In this document: piece by piece, positions 45,362 through 54,012 of the stretch
Position numbering within the stretch: the stretch's first letter is position 1
Layout of the letters: each line of letters begins with the position of its first letter
Assembly: GCA_949840805.1 (NCBI GenBank)
Contig: CATKXR010000004.1
Coordinates: forward strand, 94,325-158,324
Source: an uncultured Lachnospiraceae bacterium
GTDB lineage: Bacteria > Bacillota > Clostridia > Lachnospirales > Lachnospiraceae
Direction: 5' to 3'
DNA: 64,000 nt
Position numbers and translations under genes: made by a program
Notes under the pieces: generated by a model
Seen by the model: the letters and a program-made list of their open reading frames with translations, nothing else
What the model was told of the DNA's origin: nothing
Database searches by the model: none

Positions 45362-46360
45362 ATGAAAACAAAGAATGATATTCGGCAGATGATTTTGTCA
45401 AGAAGTACGGTTGTAGCATTTTTAGCCCTGGTCATCGTCACGAGCATTGTGTTTAGGGATAAGAATTTTCTGTCTACCAATAATGTGGTCAATATTTTAT
45501 TGAAGGCAGCCAAGAATGGCGGATTTCTGGCGCTTGGCATGACTTTTGTAATCCTTTGCGCGGAGATTGACCTGTCTGTGGGGGCGGTATTTGCCCTGAG
45601 CGGCGTAGTGATGGGGCTTGTAGGAGAAATTAATCCGTTTTTGGGAATTGTCTGCGGGATTTTGGTGGGTGTGGTCTCAGGGCTGATGATCGGTTATATG
45701 GTGACGAAAATGAGGATATCTTCCTGGATTGCTTCTCTGGCGATGATGTTTGCCTTACGGGGCGTGATCTTGATTATTGCCAAAAAGTCTGTGGCCATCA
45801 GCGGCGGAATTTTGACTTTTGCCAATGCCCAGTTTTTTAAAGGAATGGTGCCGGGAATGAAAAGCGGGATTTCCATTTTGGTATTTATTCTGTTCTTCAT
45901 GACATTTTTATGCATGTATGTGGCCAGGAACACCAAGTTCGGCATGGGGATATATGCCGTGGGCGGCAACTGTGAGGCAGCCCGGATGATGGGTGTGGAT
46001 GTGGACCGGATCAAGATCAAGGCTTTTGTGTGCTGCGGGACCATTGCGGCTTTTTCCGGCGTGCTTTTGGCCTCCAGCAGCGGAAGCGCAACTTTAAGCG
46101 CCGGCAATGTTTATGAGACTTATGCCATTGCCATGTGTGCGATCGGCGGTGTGAAGCTGTCCGGCGGCGAAGGCAAATTTTCAGGCACATTTTTTGGAAT
46201 TTTGATTTATTTCATAATCAATACTATTTTTACTTATTTGCCGGCAGGTATTTCCGTTCATTGGCAGTCCATTATTATGGGACTGTTGGTGCTGATTTCT
46301 GTGGGTGTCCAGTCAGAGGTTCTGCACAACATTAAATTGGGGAAGAAAAGGGCGGAGTAA
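45362..46360 (+). CDS. Sugar ABC transporter permease 2 (YjfF-like)
   Basis: A 332-residue permease of the same family as its neighbour, with FVILCAEIDLSVGAVFALSG and AIGGVKLSGGEGKFSGTFFG as the corresponding motifs. Two distinct permeases make a heterodimeric channel likely, as in YtfT-YjfF. ATG 45362 follows AGGAGG. Its stop codon is directly adjacent to the start codon of the RluA gene. Confidence 0.92.
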   Translation: MKTKNDIRQMILSRSTVVAFLALVIVTSIVFRDKNFLSTNNVVNILLKAAKNGGFLALGMTFVILCAEIDLSVGAVFALSGVVMGLVGEINPFLGIVCGILVGVVSGLMIGYMVTKMRISSWIASLAMMFALRGVILIIAKKSVAISGGILTFANAQFFKGMVPGMKSGISILVFILFFMTFLCMYVARNTKFGMGIYAVGGNCEAARMMGVDVDRIKIKAFVCCGTIAAFSGVLLASSSGSATLSAGNVYETYAIAMCAIGGVKLSGGEGKFSGTFFGILIYFIINTIFTYLPAGISVHWQSIIMGLLVLISVGVQSEVLHNIKLGKKRAE

Positions 46361-47056
46361 ATGTTGGAAATATTATTTGAAGATGCCCATCTCATTGTGG
46401 TATGGAAGCCGGGAGGGCTGGAATCCCAGTCTTCCCGGGGCATTGGGGCCGATATGGTAAGCGAGATCCGGCGGCATATCCACAATTTATCCACAGACAG
46501 GGGGATGCCCTATGTGGGAGTTGTCCACAGGCTGGACAAGCCGGTAAGCGGTGTTATGGTGTATGCAAAAGAAAAAAAGTCAGCAGGCGCCTTGAGCCGG
46601 CAGATATCTGACAGGACTATGGATAAGCGGTATTTGGCAGTGCTTTGTGGAAAAGTGGATAAAAATGTGGATAAGTATGTGGATTATCTGTTGAAAGATG
46701 AAAAAACCAATCTTTCCCGGATTGTTGATATGGGGACAACCGGGGCAAAGCGGGCGGAGCTGGAATACCGGGTGTTAAAACATTTGGAAACAGAAGACTA
46801 TGGGGACGTAACCTTGGCAGAGATTTCTTTGCTGACAGGAAGACACCACCAGATCCGGGTACAGATGGCAGGACATGGCGTTCCTCTTTTGGGAGACAGG
46901 AAGTACAACCCTGCGTTTGCCCGTGAGGGCAGAAGACCGGAAAATATTGCCTTGTCAGCATACCGGCTGGCCTTTGTTCATCCGGTTTCGGGAAAAAACA
47001 TGGAATTTTGCCGGAATCCGGATGACGGATTTTTTAAGCAACTGTTTAGCAGTTGA
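46361..47056 (+). CDS. RluA-family pseudouridine synthase
   Basis: A 231-residue enzyme that isomerises uridine in RNA. The catalytic motif HRLDKPVSGVMVYAKE and the later GRHHQIRVQMAGHG are intact. It lacks an N-terminal S4 domain, so it is of the short RluA/TruC-like type. The start codon touches the stop of permease 2, so it is translated from the sugar transporter transcript although functionally unrelated. The target nucleotide is unknown. Confidence 0.92.
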   Translation: MLEILFEDAHLIVVWKPGGLESQSSRGIGADMVSEIRRHIHNLSTDRGMPYVGVVHRLDKPVSGVMVYAKEKKSAGALSRQISDRTMDKRYLAVLCGKVDKNVDKYVDYLLKDEKTNLSRIVDMGTTGAKRAELEYRVLKHLETEDYGDVTLAEISLLTGRHHQIRVQMAGHGVPLLGDRKYNPAFAREGRRPENIALSAYRLAFVHPVSGKNMEFCRNPDDGFFKQLFSS

Positions 47057-47221
47057 AGACTGGGCATGGAAAAGTTGCCGTTTGCCGGTATCCGGCGGAC
47101 AGTAACTTTTTTCGCTTTTGTGGGATATTGCAGATTCAGGATAAAACTGATACAATGGTCATACAGGTTTCTCACACCAGTACTAGGCAGGAACAGAGAA
47201 ACGGAAATGAGAGGACAAGGA

Positions 47222-48730
47222 ATGAAAAGGGAGTGTGGAATGCTTCTTCCGGTGGCAAGCCTTCCGTCCAGGTATGGAATCGGCGCGTTTTCTAAGGAGG
47301 CATATGAGTTTGTGGACAAATTGGCGGAAGCAGGGCAGCAGTATTGGCAGATTCTGCCCCTGGGGCCTACGGGATATGGAGATTCTCCATATCAGTCCTT
47401 CAGTGCATTTGCAGGAAATCCTTATTTTATTGACCTGGAAAAGCTGGCGGAAGACGGCCTTTTGACAAAACAGGAGTGCGACGATACCGATTTCGGAGAT
47501 GATGCGAGAGACATTGATTATGGCAAGCTGTATAAGAACCGTTTTCCTTTGCTAAAGAAGGCTTATCTGCGCTGGAAAAAGAAGCAGGCCAGGCTGGGGA
47601 CGGACGGGATCCGGCTGTTTTTGGAGCGTTCCCTTCTGCCGGACACCCGGGAATACTGTTTTTATATGGCTGTAAAAAATGATTTTGCCGGGAAAAGCTG
47701 GGAAGAATGGGATGAAGATATACGCCTGCGGGATGTTGTGGCCGTAAAGAAGTATCAGGAACGGCTGGAAGAGGAGATCCTTTTTTATGAGTTTTTGCAG
47801 TATCAGTTTGAGCGCCAGTGGAAGCTTTTGAAGGCATATGCCAACCGAAAAGGGATCCGCATTCTGGGAGATATTCCGATTTATGTGGCATTTGACGGGG
47901 CGGATACCTGGGCTCACCCGGAGCTGTTTCAGTTTGACGAAGACTGCCGTCCGAAAGCAGTAGCCGGATGCCCGCCGGACGCTTTTTCTGCCACAGGCCA
48001 GCTTTGGGGGAATCCCCTGTATGAGTGGGATTACCATAAGAAGACCAGATATGAATGGTGGATCAGGCGGATGGAGTATAGTTTCCGGCTGTATGACACG
48101 GTGCGGGTAGATCATTTCCGGGGGTTTGACGAATACTGGTCCATTCCCGCGGGAGATAAAACGGCGAAAAACGGACATTGGGAAAAGGGGCCGGGGATTG
48201 AACTGTTCCGGGCCATGAAGTCTCATTTCGGGAAGATGGATATTATTGCGGAGGATCTTGGATTTTTGACTCCGTCCGTGAGAAAGCTGGTTAAGGATAC
48301 AGGGTTTCCGGGTATGAAGGTTCTGGAGTTCGCTTTTGACGACACACAGGACAGTGATTATCTTGTCCATAAGTATTCTGAAAATTGTGTGGTCTATACG
48401 GGAACCCATGACAATGACACCCTTCAGGGATGGTTTGGCACTCTGGATCCGGAACTCAGGCAGTTTGCGACAGATTATATAGGAAATAAATGGACGCCCA
48501 GAGGAGAGATTCATTGGGATTTTATCCGTCTGGCTCTGAGGAGCAAGGCAAGGATCGCCATTATTCCGGTACAGGATTACCTGGGGCTGGGGAACTGGGC
48601 CAGGATCAATGAGCCGTCTACTTTGGGAAAGAACTGGAGATGGCGGATGGCGTCGGAGGATCTGACGCCGGAGATATTGGAAAGGTGCCGTGATATGGCG
48701 AAGTGGTTTGGACGGACGGGGCGTTCATAG
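47222..48730 (+). CDS. malQ: 4-alpha-glucanotransferase
   Basis: A 502-residue GH77 amylomaltase, which transfers alpha-1,4-glucan segments between maltooligosaccharides. Landmarks are LLPVASLPSRYGIG at the start, LPLGPTGYGDSPYQSFSAFA, the nucleophile region VDHFRGF, the acid/base segment IIAEDLG, and THDNDT. ATG 47222 follows GAGAGG; the open frame back to 47066 encodes nothing like MalQ. It lies behind the sugar ABC/RluA cluster with a 165-bp gap, so common transcription is uncertain. Confidence 0.95.
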   Translation: MKRECGMLLPVASLPSRYGIGAFSKEAYEFVDKLAEAGQQYWQILPLGPTGYGDSPYQSFSAFAGNPYFIDLEKLAEDGLLTKQECDDTDFGDDARDIDYGKLYKNRFPLLKKAYLRWKKKQARLGTDGIRLFLERSLLPDTREYCFYMAVKNDFAGKSWEEWDEDIRLRDVVAVKKYQERLEEEILFYEFLQYQFERQWKLLKAYANRKGIRILGDIPIYVAFDGADTWAHPELFQFDEDCRPKAVAGCPPDAFSATGQLWGNPLYEWDYHKKTRYEWWIRRMEYSFRLYDTVRVDHFRGFDEYWSIPAGDKTAKNGHWEKGPGIELFRAMKSHFGKMDIIAEDLGFLTPSVRKLVKDTGFPGMKVLEFAFDDTQDSDYLVHKYSENCVVYTGTHDNDTLQGWFGTLDPELRQFATDYIGNKWTPRGEIHWDFIRLALRSKARIAIIPVQDYLGLGNWARINEPSTLGKNWRWRMASEDLTPEILERCRDMAKWFGRTGRS

Positions 48731-48797
48731 AGGATTGAAATTGCATACCTTGTTGTGCAGTACTATTCATAGGTCAATATTGTTAAGTTGAAGATTT

Positions 48798-49165
48798 TTC
48801 CGAAAGGTCCGCAGGAGAAGAGGGACAGAACGTTTTCAGACACGTTCTCACTCCGTTTTTCACGTAGCGGTACTAAGGCTGTAAAGGACACAGCCTAAGT
48901 GCCGACGTGAAAAGAGGGTCTTCAAACGTTCTGTCCCTCTTCTCCTGCTACGTTACTGGCACTACTTAACGGAAGACGTTGCCCCCATAAAACGGCCGAT
49001 AAAGTAGCCTGGTCTGTTACCCGTACCCCGGGAAACCCTCGAAGAACGTCGGCGCTTAATGAGCCGGGATGGTTTTCCCGGCGAATTTAGCGTCCGCTAC
49101 GTTCTTCACGGAGCGAGAGCGCGTTTTCCGGGGTACGGGTAACAGACCAGGCGGACCTTTCGGAA
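48798..49165. repeat. Nested multi-arm palindromic element, 368 bp, no ORF
   Basis: The outer stem is TTCCGAAAGGTCCGC (48798-48812) with its perfect complement at 49151-49165. Inside are two arms. Arm 1 (48811-48948) is closed by a perfect 25-bp stem, then a 9-bp stem (TTTTCACGT 48857-48865 with 48905-48913), then a 7-bp apical stem (AGGCTGT 48876-48882 with 48890-48896). Arm 2 (49007-49152) has the same plan: 25 bp perfect (49007-49031 with 49128-49152), 9 bp (GAAGAACGT 49041-49049 with 49099-49107) and an apical GCCGGGA hairpin (49063-49069 with 49076-49082). No credible coding frame or target-site duplication was seen. It may be a structured RNA or a non-autonomous mobile repeat. Confidence 0.85.
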
Positions 49166-49202
49166 TAACTGTAAATAACGTCAAACCCCACACGATAAAG
49201 TA

Positions 49203-49237
49203 TAAAAAATCCCGGAAGATAATTCCCGGGATTTTTA
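49203..49237. terminator. Bidirectional terminator after the palindromic element
   Basis: ATCCCGG and CCGGGAT pair around a 10-nt loop, with A-run before and T-run after. It serves malQ (or the element) and the convergent gene at 49263. Confidence 0.88.
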
Positions 49238-49262
49238 AAAGAATCTTATCACTCTTTGATAC

Positions 49263-50087
49263 TTATTCTATTACAATGGATGGCCCTCCGCTGTCAGAAG
49301 AAGGAGCCGTCTCTTCTGCTTCCGTACTGCCGTCCGGTGCCGGTGCTTCCGTGCCGGAACCGCCTTCTGCCTGTTCGATATCCCCTTCTTCGGAATTGAC
49401 CTCCAGCACATCTAAGTTTCCTTCTTTGTGGGTGGTAAAGGTCTTCTGGGCCTCGTTGCCGGCCTTGTCCTGGATATGGACATGGAGACTGTTCAGATCC
49501 ATCTCAAAGGTTATGCTGTAGGCAGTGGTGTTGTCGATGGTGTCTTCAATCCGTTCTACCGATAAAGGCGTGCGCTGAATCCCCTGGGAATCTGTGGCAT
49601 AAATGGCTTCGGAGTTGACCAGGGACTGGCTGTCTGTGACACGTAATGTCAGAATCCCGTCATCTAAAGTGGCATTCTCAAAAGAAGGGGGAATATCATC
49701 CAAAATATTTACATGATGAAAAACCGTGGCGGACATGCCGTTTAAGTTTACCACCGTAACTTCCAAAACGCCATTTCTTGTTATGGGAACCGTGTAGGTC
49801 CGCCGCCGGCCTTTGACCGGTTCCAATTCTTCGCCGTCCATGTTGAAGGAGACGGATTTTGTGGGAAACCAGGATTCAATGGACATGGTGGCATTTGTCG
49901 ACAGATAGTCGTTGGTATCCTCCACATCAAGGTTTATCTTAGGGGTGGAGGCGACACAATAAAAGAGGATGCCGTTAAAAATGATAAAGGGCAATATATA
50001 AAAGAGAAGAAGCTCCGGCAGGCCTCCGGAGGACTTTTGCGTGTGCTTTTTGCCGGAACGGTAGGGGGATTTCTGATAGTATTCCAT
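49263..50087 (-). CDS. Membrane-anchored protein with Ig-like ectodomain
   Basis: A 274-residue protein not recognised by name. A short basic cytoplasmic start (SPYRSGKKHTQK) is followed by one transmembrane helix (about 23-46), an ectodomain with two beta-sandwich-like parts (SVSFNMDGEEL to VTVVNLNG; ILTLRVTDSQ to HVHIQDKAGNEA, the last typical of bacterial Ig-like folds), and a disordered Glu/Ser/Pro tail. The start at 50087 has AAGGAG about 10 nt upstream. Function unknown; surface location is the main inference. Confidence 0.65.
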   Translation of the reverse strand: MEYYQKSPYRSGKKHTQKSSGGLPELLLFYILPFIIFNGILFYCVASTPKINLDVEDTNDYLSTNATMSIESWFPTKSVSFNMDGEELEPVKGRRRTYTVPITRNGVLEVTVVNLNGMSATVFHHVNILDDIPPSFENATLDDGILTLRVTDSQSLVNSEAIYATDSQGIQRTPLSVERIEDTIDNTTAYSITFEMDLNSLHVHIQDKAGNEAQKTFTTHKEGNLDVLEVNSEEGDIEQAEGGSGTEAPAPDGSTEAEETAPSSDSGGPSIVIE

Positions 50088-50178
50088 AAATGTACGGCTC
50101 CTTTGATTTTTCTTCACATAGCATAGCAGAAATGATAAGGTTTTACAAGTGAACTTTTTCTTACGTTCTTTCAGGCAC

Positions 50179-50208
50179 TTGCTATTGTTGTTTCTCATAT
50201 GGTATGAT
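50179..50208 (+). promoter_or_regulatory. Extended -10 promoter of cysE
   Basis: TTGCTA (50179-50184), 18 bp, TATGAT (50203-50208) preceded by TGG, an extended -10. The 122-nt leader shows no T-box or S-box features. Confidence 0.55.
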
Positions 50209-50330
50209 AGAGTAACATTTCAGGGGAGCGTTCTTCAGGCTGTTGCATAAAAAGGACATGTGTGAATGCCGTGACAGTGCAGGAGCGCGTCCGCATGGGG
50301 TGCAAATAAGGGAAAAAGAGGATTGTTCAT

Positions 50331-51020
50331 ATGATTATAAAAGATATTTGGCTGGATGTAAAGGCGGTTCAGGAACGGGACCCGGCGGCACGCAGTGCTT
50401 TAGAGGTGCTGCTGCTTTATCAGGGAGTCCATGCCATGATCTGGCATCGGTTTGCGCACTGGTTTTATAAACATAAAATGTTTTTTCTGGCAAGGCTTAT
50501 TTCTCAGATCGCAAGATTTTTTACATTGATTGAAATTCACCCGGGAGCTCAGATGGGGCATGGAATCTTGATTGACCATGGGTGCGGCGTGGTGATCGGC
50601 GAGACTACCGTGGTGGGAGATAACTGCACCATTTATCAGGGGGTGACTTTGGGAGGCGTGGGGCTCAATAAGGGAAAGCGTCATCCTACCCTGGGCAGTA
50701 ATGTGACGGTGGGAGCCGGGGCCAAGATTTTAGGGGCGTTTGAGGTGGGGGATAACTGCACGATCGCAGCGAACGCAGTTCTTTTGAAACCTTTGGAAAG
50801 CGATACCACTGCCGTAGGAATTCCGGCCCGCCCGGTGAAGGTAGGAGGAGTGCCGGTTCCCAAAAAGCAGATTGCCGCCGCTGTGACAATGGAGCAGTAT
50901 CAGCAGATGGAGGAGCGTGTCCTTATGCTGGAACAGGAACTGGAAGGCCTGCGTGGGCAGTTAAAGGAAGCAGGCGGCCATACCGGCCTTTCTGCAGACG
51001 TTACGAAAAATGTAGAATAA
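50331..51020 (+). CDS. cysE: Serine O-acetyltransferase
   Basis: A 229-residue enzyme making O-acetylserine, the carbon skeleton for cysteine. The N-terminal helical part (about 1-60) precedes the left-handed beta-helix with hexapeptide repeats (IHPGAQMGHGILIDHG, VVIGETTVVGDNCTIYQGVT, ILGAFEVGDNCTIAANA). Catalytic histidines lie in the IDHG and HPTLG segments. A C-terminal coiled coil follows. Start ATG 50331 behind AGAGG. No cysK lies adjacent; a TtcA-like sulfur-transfer gene follows at 18 bp, so the pair may share a link to sulfur metabolism. Confidence 0.95.
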   Translation: MIIKDIWLDVKAVQERDPAARSALEVLLLYQGVHAMIWHRFAHWFYKHKMFFLARLISQIARFFTLIEIHPGAQMGHGILIDHGCGVVIGETTVVGDNCTIYQGVTLGGVGLNKGKRHPTLGSNVTVGAGAKILGAFEVGDNCTIAANAVLLKPLESDTTAVGIPARPVKVGGVPVPKKQIAAAVTMEQYQQMEERVLMLEQELEGLRGQLKEAGGHTGLSADVTKNVE

Positions 51021-51038
51021 GAAAAGAGAAGAAGATTT

Positions 51039-51878
51039 ATGGAAGAACGCTGCCATGAGATAGAGAAGAGCATTATCAAACGGTTCCGGAAGGAGATTTG
51101 GCGCCCGTTCGTCCGGGCGCTGAACGAGTATGACCTGATTCGTGAGGGTGACATGATTGCTGTCTGTATTTCGGGAGGCAAGGATTCCATGCTGCTGGCA
51201 AAGTGCATGCAGGAGATTCTGCGCCATGGAAAGATGGAATTCGGGCTGAAATTTTTGGTGATGGATCCGGGCTACCATCCGGCCAATCGGAAGCTGATTG
51301 AAGAAAATGCAGCGCTTATGGGGCTGCCTGTCCATATATTCCGGTCTGAAATTTTTGATACGGTGGTGGATGCAGGCGGCTCTCCTTGTTATCTGTGCGC
51401 CCGGATGCGCCGGGGGAACCTTTATGCCAATGCCAGAGAGCTGGGGTGCAATAAGATTGCATTGGGCCACCATTTTGACGATGTGATTGAGACGATTCTG
51501 ATGAGTATGCTCTATGGAGCCCAGGTGAATACCATGATGCCAAAGCTTCACAGCACGAATTTTCAGGGAATGGAGCTGATCCGCCCTCTGTATCTGGTAA
51601 GAGAAGAACATATTCTGGCCTGGAAAGAATATAATCATCTTCGCTTTCTCCGATGCGCCTGCCGTTTTACGGAACAGATCGCCAGAGAACAGGCTGTGGA
51701 GGAGGAGGTCCTTACATCGAAACGTCAGGAGATGAAGGAACTGATCCGTCATTTCCGCCAGGTGAATCCCCATATTGAAATGAATATTTTTAAAAGTGTT
51801 GAAAATGTAAACCTGGACGCCTGCATTGGTTATGTGAAGAATGGCAGACGCCATCATTTCCTGGATGAGTATTCATAA
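51039..51878 (+). CDS. TtcA-family PP-loop ATPase (tRNA thiolation type)
   Basis: A 279-residue adenylating enzyme with PP-loop SGGKDS (45-50) and paired cysteines CYLC (117 and 120) plus CAC near residue 206, the arrangement seen in TtcA-type enzymes that bind an Fe-S cluster and thiolate cytidine 32 in tRNA. It is of the clostridial branch of the family and substrate identity is not certain. The ATG follows AGAAGA, a weak site. It lies 18 bp after cysE, suggesting co-transcription. Confidence 0.85.
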   Translation: MEERCHEIEKSIIKRFRKEIWRPFVRALNEYDLIREGDMIAVCISGGKDSMLLAKCMQEILRHGKMEFGLKFLVMDPGYHPANRKLIEENAALMGLPVHIFRSEIFDTVVDAGGSPCYLCARMRRGNLYANARELGCNKIALGHHFDDVIETILMSMLYGAQVNTMMPKLHSTNFQGMELIRPLYLVREEHILAWKEYNHLRFLRCACRFTEQIAREQAVEEEVLTSKRQEMKELIRHFRQVNPHIEMNIFKSVENVNLDACIGYVKNGRRHHFLDEYS

Positions 51879-51915
51879 TTTTTTCAGTACCCACATACAC
51901 TTTTTATAAAAAGAT

Positions 51916-52006
51916 ATACCCGTGAGCCAAATGATTTGCCAACACAATTTTTATATCTTCATAAAAGATATCGGAACATTTGGCAAATAAGTATGCTCGC
52001 GAGTAT
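51916..52006 (+). other. Nested hairpin upstream of sipL
   Basis: Three concentric inverted repeats: ATACCCGTGAGC (51916-51927) with GCTCGCGAGTAT (51995-52006), ATTTGCCAA (51934-51942) with TTGGCAAAT (51980-51988), and ATATCTT (51953-51959) with AAGATAT (51965-51971). No T-run follows. It ends 18 bp before the sipL start and could affect sipL translation or mRNA stability. Confidence 0.6.
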
Positions 52007-52024
52007 AAATAGAAAGTAAGGTGG

Positions 52025-53614
52025 GTGCTTTTTATGTTGGAGCTGGTGAAACAGAATATACATATGAATCGTTGGAAAAATCAGGTCAGCACGCAGGTGA
52101 CTTTGGATGATGATTTTATAGTGCCGGATACCATGAGTGATATAGCCCAGATTATCCTTGACACCGGGGAGATTCAAATGGAGCCGGTGAAGACACAGAA
52201 CGAGAAAGTGATCGTCCGGGGAAAACTGAATTTTCATGTGCTGTACCGAAAAGAAGAAGGAGGGCTTCAGACCCTTGGCGGCCTGATTCCCTTTGAAGAG
52301 ACGGTTAATGTGCCAGGCCTGGAGGAGAAGGACTATGTGGGGGTGAGCTGGCAGCTTGAGGATCTGAATACGGATATCATCAATTCACGCAAGCTCAGTA
52401 TTAAGGGAATTATTACCTTAGAGATCAAGGTGGAAGCCCTGTTCGATACGGAGGCGGCAGTGGATCTGGGGTCGGTGGAGGACGAAGAGGATAATATTCC
52501 ACAGGTGGAAACCTTAAAACGCACCATTGACGTGGCGGCAATTGCCTTGAGAAGAAAGGATACTTACCGCTTGAAGGAAGAGATCACCTTGTCCGGGACA
52601 AAGCCTGCCATTGACCGGATTCTCTGGACGGAAATGCGTCTTTCCGGCGTAACGGCACGGCCTCTGGACGGGAAAATTCATCTGGAAGGTTCTCTGATGG
52701 TGTTTGTGATTTATGAGGGCGAGGGAGAGAGCGCCATGGTTCAATGGGTGGAGGAGGCCATTCCTTTTTCCGGGGAATTAGAGATGCAGGGAGCTGTGGA
52801 AGAGATGATCCCGGCAATTTCGGCCAGGCTTATCCACAGGGGAGTAGAGGAAAAGCCGGATTACGACGGAGAAATGAGGGAACTGGATGTGGATGCCGTG
52901 ATTGAGCTGGATATCCGTCTGTATGAGGAGCGTCAGCTTGATATTTTGAGTGATCTTTACGCCACCAACAGGGAATTGGAGGTGGATACGGGAGAAGCCT
53001 GTTTTGACCGTATTCTCACGAAAAATGCAGGGAAATGTAAGATTGCGGAAAAAGTCGCCGTGGGGGGAGGCCCCAGGGCCCTGCAGATCTGCCATAGCAC
53101 CGGAATGGTAAGGCTGGATGAAGTGGAGGCAAGAGATAACAGCCTGGTTATGGACGGAGCGCTGGAAGTGAGGATCCTTTACCTGACAGACGATGACAGC
53201 CGTCCTATTCAGTCCGTCACAGAGCTTTTGCCCTTCCACTATGAGGCAGAGGTGCCGGATATTAGAGAAGACAGCGTTTGGTATCTGGAGACAGATATGG
53301 AACAGTTGACGGCTGCCATGATCGGCGGGGACACTGTGGAGGTAAAAGCAGTGATCCTTCTTGATATGCTTGTCCTGCAGCCGGTTCGTCAGCCGGTGAT
53401 ACGTCAGGCAGAGACAGCTCCGTTAGATACCAAAAAGCTGCAGCAGATGCCGGGAATCGTAGGTTATCTGGTTCAGGAGGGAGATTCTCTGTGGGATATT
53501 GCCAAACGGTTCCATACTACGGTGGATAATATTATCACTACCAATAATCTGGCATCCGATACGGTGCGTCAGGGTGACTGTCTGATCCTTGTAAAAGAAA
53601 TTGTGAGAGAATAA
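52025..53614 (+). CDS. sipL: SPOCS (DUF3794)/LysM spore protein, SipL-like
   Basis: A 529-residue protein of three DUF3794/SPOCS-type beta-rich repeats (about 30-150, 185-300 and 330-445) and a C-terminal LysM domain (about 480-525: VQEGDSLWDIAKRFHTTVDN). This is the plan of Clostridioides difficile SipL, which binds the coat base protein SpoIVA and is needed for coat localisation; there it is made in the mother cell under sigma-E. Start ATG 52025 behind AAGGTGGG. A sigma-E promoter could not be assigned by eye. Preceded by the nested hairpin at 51916. Confidence 0.85.
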   Translation: MLFMLELVKQNIHMNRWKNQVSTQVTLDDDFIVPDTMSDIAQIILDTGEIQMEPVKTQNEKVIVRGKLNFHVLYRKEEGGLQTLGGLIPFEETVNVPGLEEKDYVGVSWQLEDLNTDIINSRKLSIKGIITLEIKVEALFDTEAAVDLGSVEDEEDNIPQVETLKRTIDVAAIALRRKDTYRLKEEITLSGTKPAIDRILWTEMRLSGVTARPLDGKIHLEGSLMVFVIYEGEGESAMVQWVEEAIPFSGELEMQGAVEEMIPAISARLIHRGVEEKPDYDGEMRELDVDAVIELDIRLYEERQLDILSDLYATNRELEVDTGEACFDRILTKNAGKCKIAEKVAVGGGPRALQICHSTGMVRLDEVEARDNSLVMDGALEVRILYLTDDDSRPIQSVTELLPFHYEAEVPDIREDSVWYLETDMEQLTAAMIGGDTVEVKAVILLDMLVLQPVRQPVIRQAETAPLDTKKLQQMPGIVGYLVQEGDSLWDIAKRFHTTVDNIITTNNLASDTVRQGDCLILVKEIVRE

Positions 53615-54012
53615 AGGGGGTTTTACTGGAAAAAAATACAAGAGGTATCTGCCGGCGTTTTGGTAATACTATTTTTCGGATATCTGGATGAGCACATTTT
53701 CAGCTTACGCGGTATATATTATAATGTGAACAGAAAAAATTTACACGGCATCGGCCTTTGAACCTATTGGAGCCGATTGTCAGACGGCAGCCCGCATTCA
53801 GCTGGTGCTTCAGATAGATCAGGGAAACCTGGACGGTATGCGTGGACTTGCAAGCACGGATGCCGTCTACATAGCAGGTGCGGGTTCATAAGCTGTTTGG
53901 TTCTGGTTCACATGCAATTGGGAAACCGTGCCGTCTGCACGGTTTCCCAATGTCTCATCATGCGAAATCAGGCTGCCCTGAAGGGGATAGCTTTTATATC
54001 CGGATATCATCA
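53615..54012. other. 398-bp gap between sipL and hpf
   Basis: Apart from the terminator hairpin at 53917-53951 I find no supported gene. A fragmentary frame after sipL (about 53620-53760) looks vaguely coding (hydrophobic then basic residues) but has no good start and ends at a stop, so it may be a gene remnant. A TATAAT at 53720-53725 lacks a clear -35. Confidence 0.5.
53917..53951. terminator. Perfect hairpin between sipL and hpf
   Basis: ATTGGGAAACCGTGC (53917-53931) pairs perfectly with GCACGGTTTCCCAAT (53937-53951) around a 5-nt loop. No long T-run follows, so termination is probable rather than certain. Confidence 0.65.

Noticed and set aside
47552..48514. 320-codon minus-strand open frame opposite malQ
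   Set aside because: Antisense shadow of a fully supported GH77 gene.
49069..49521. 150-codon plus-strand frame reading through the palindromic element and terminator
   Set aside because: It crosses the terminator and the 3' end of the convergent gene, and its translation mirrors the inverted repeats; not a gene.
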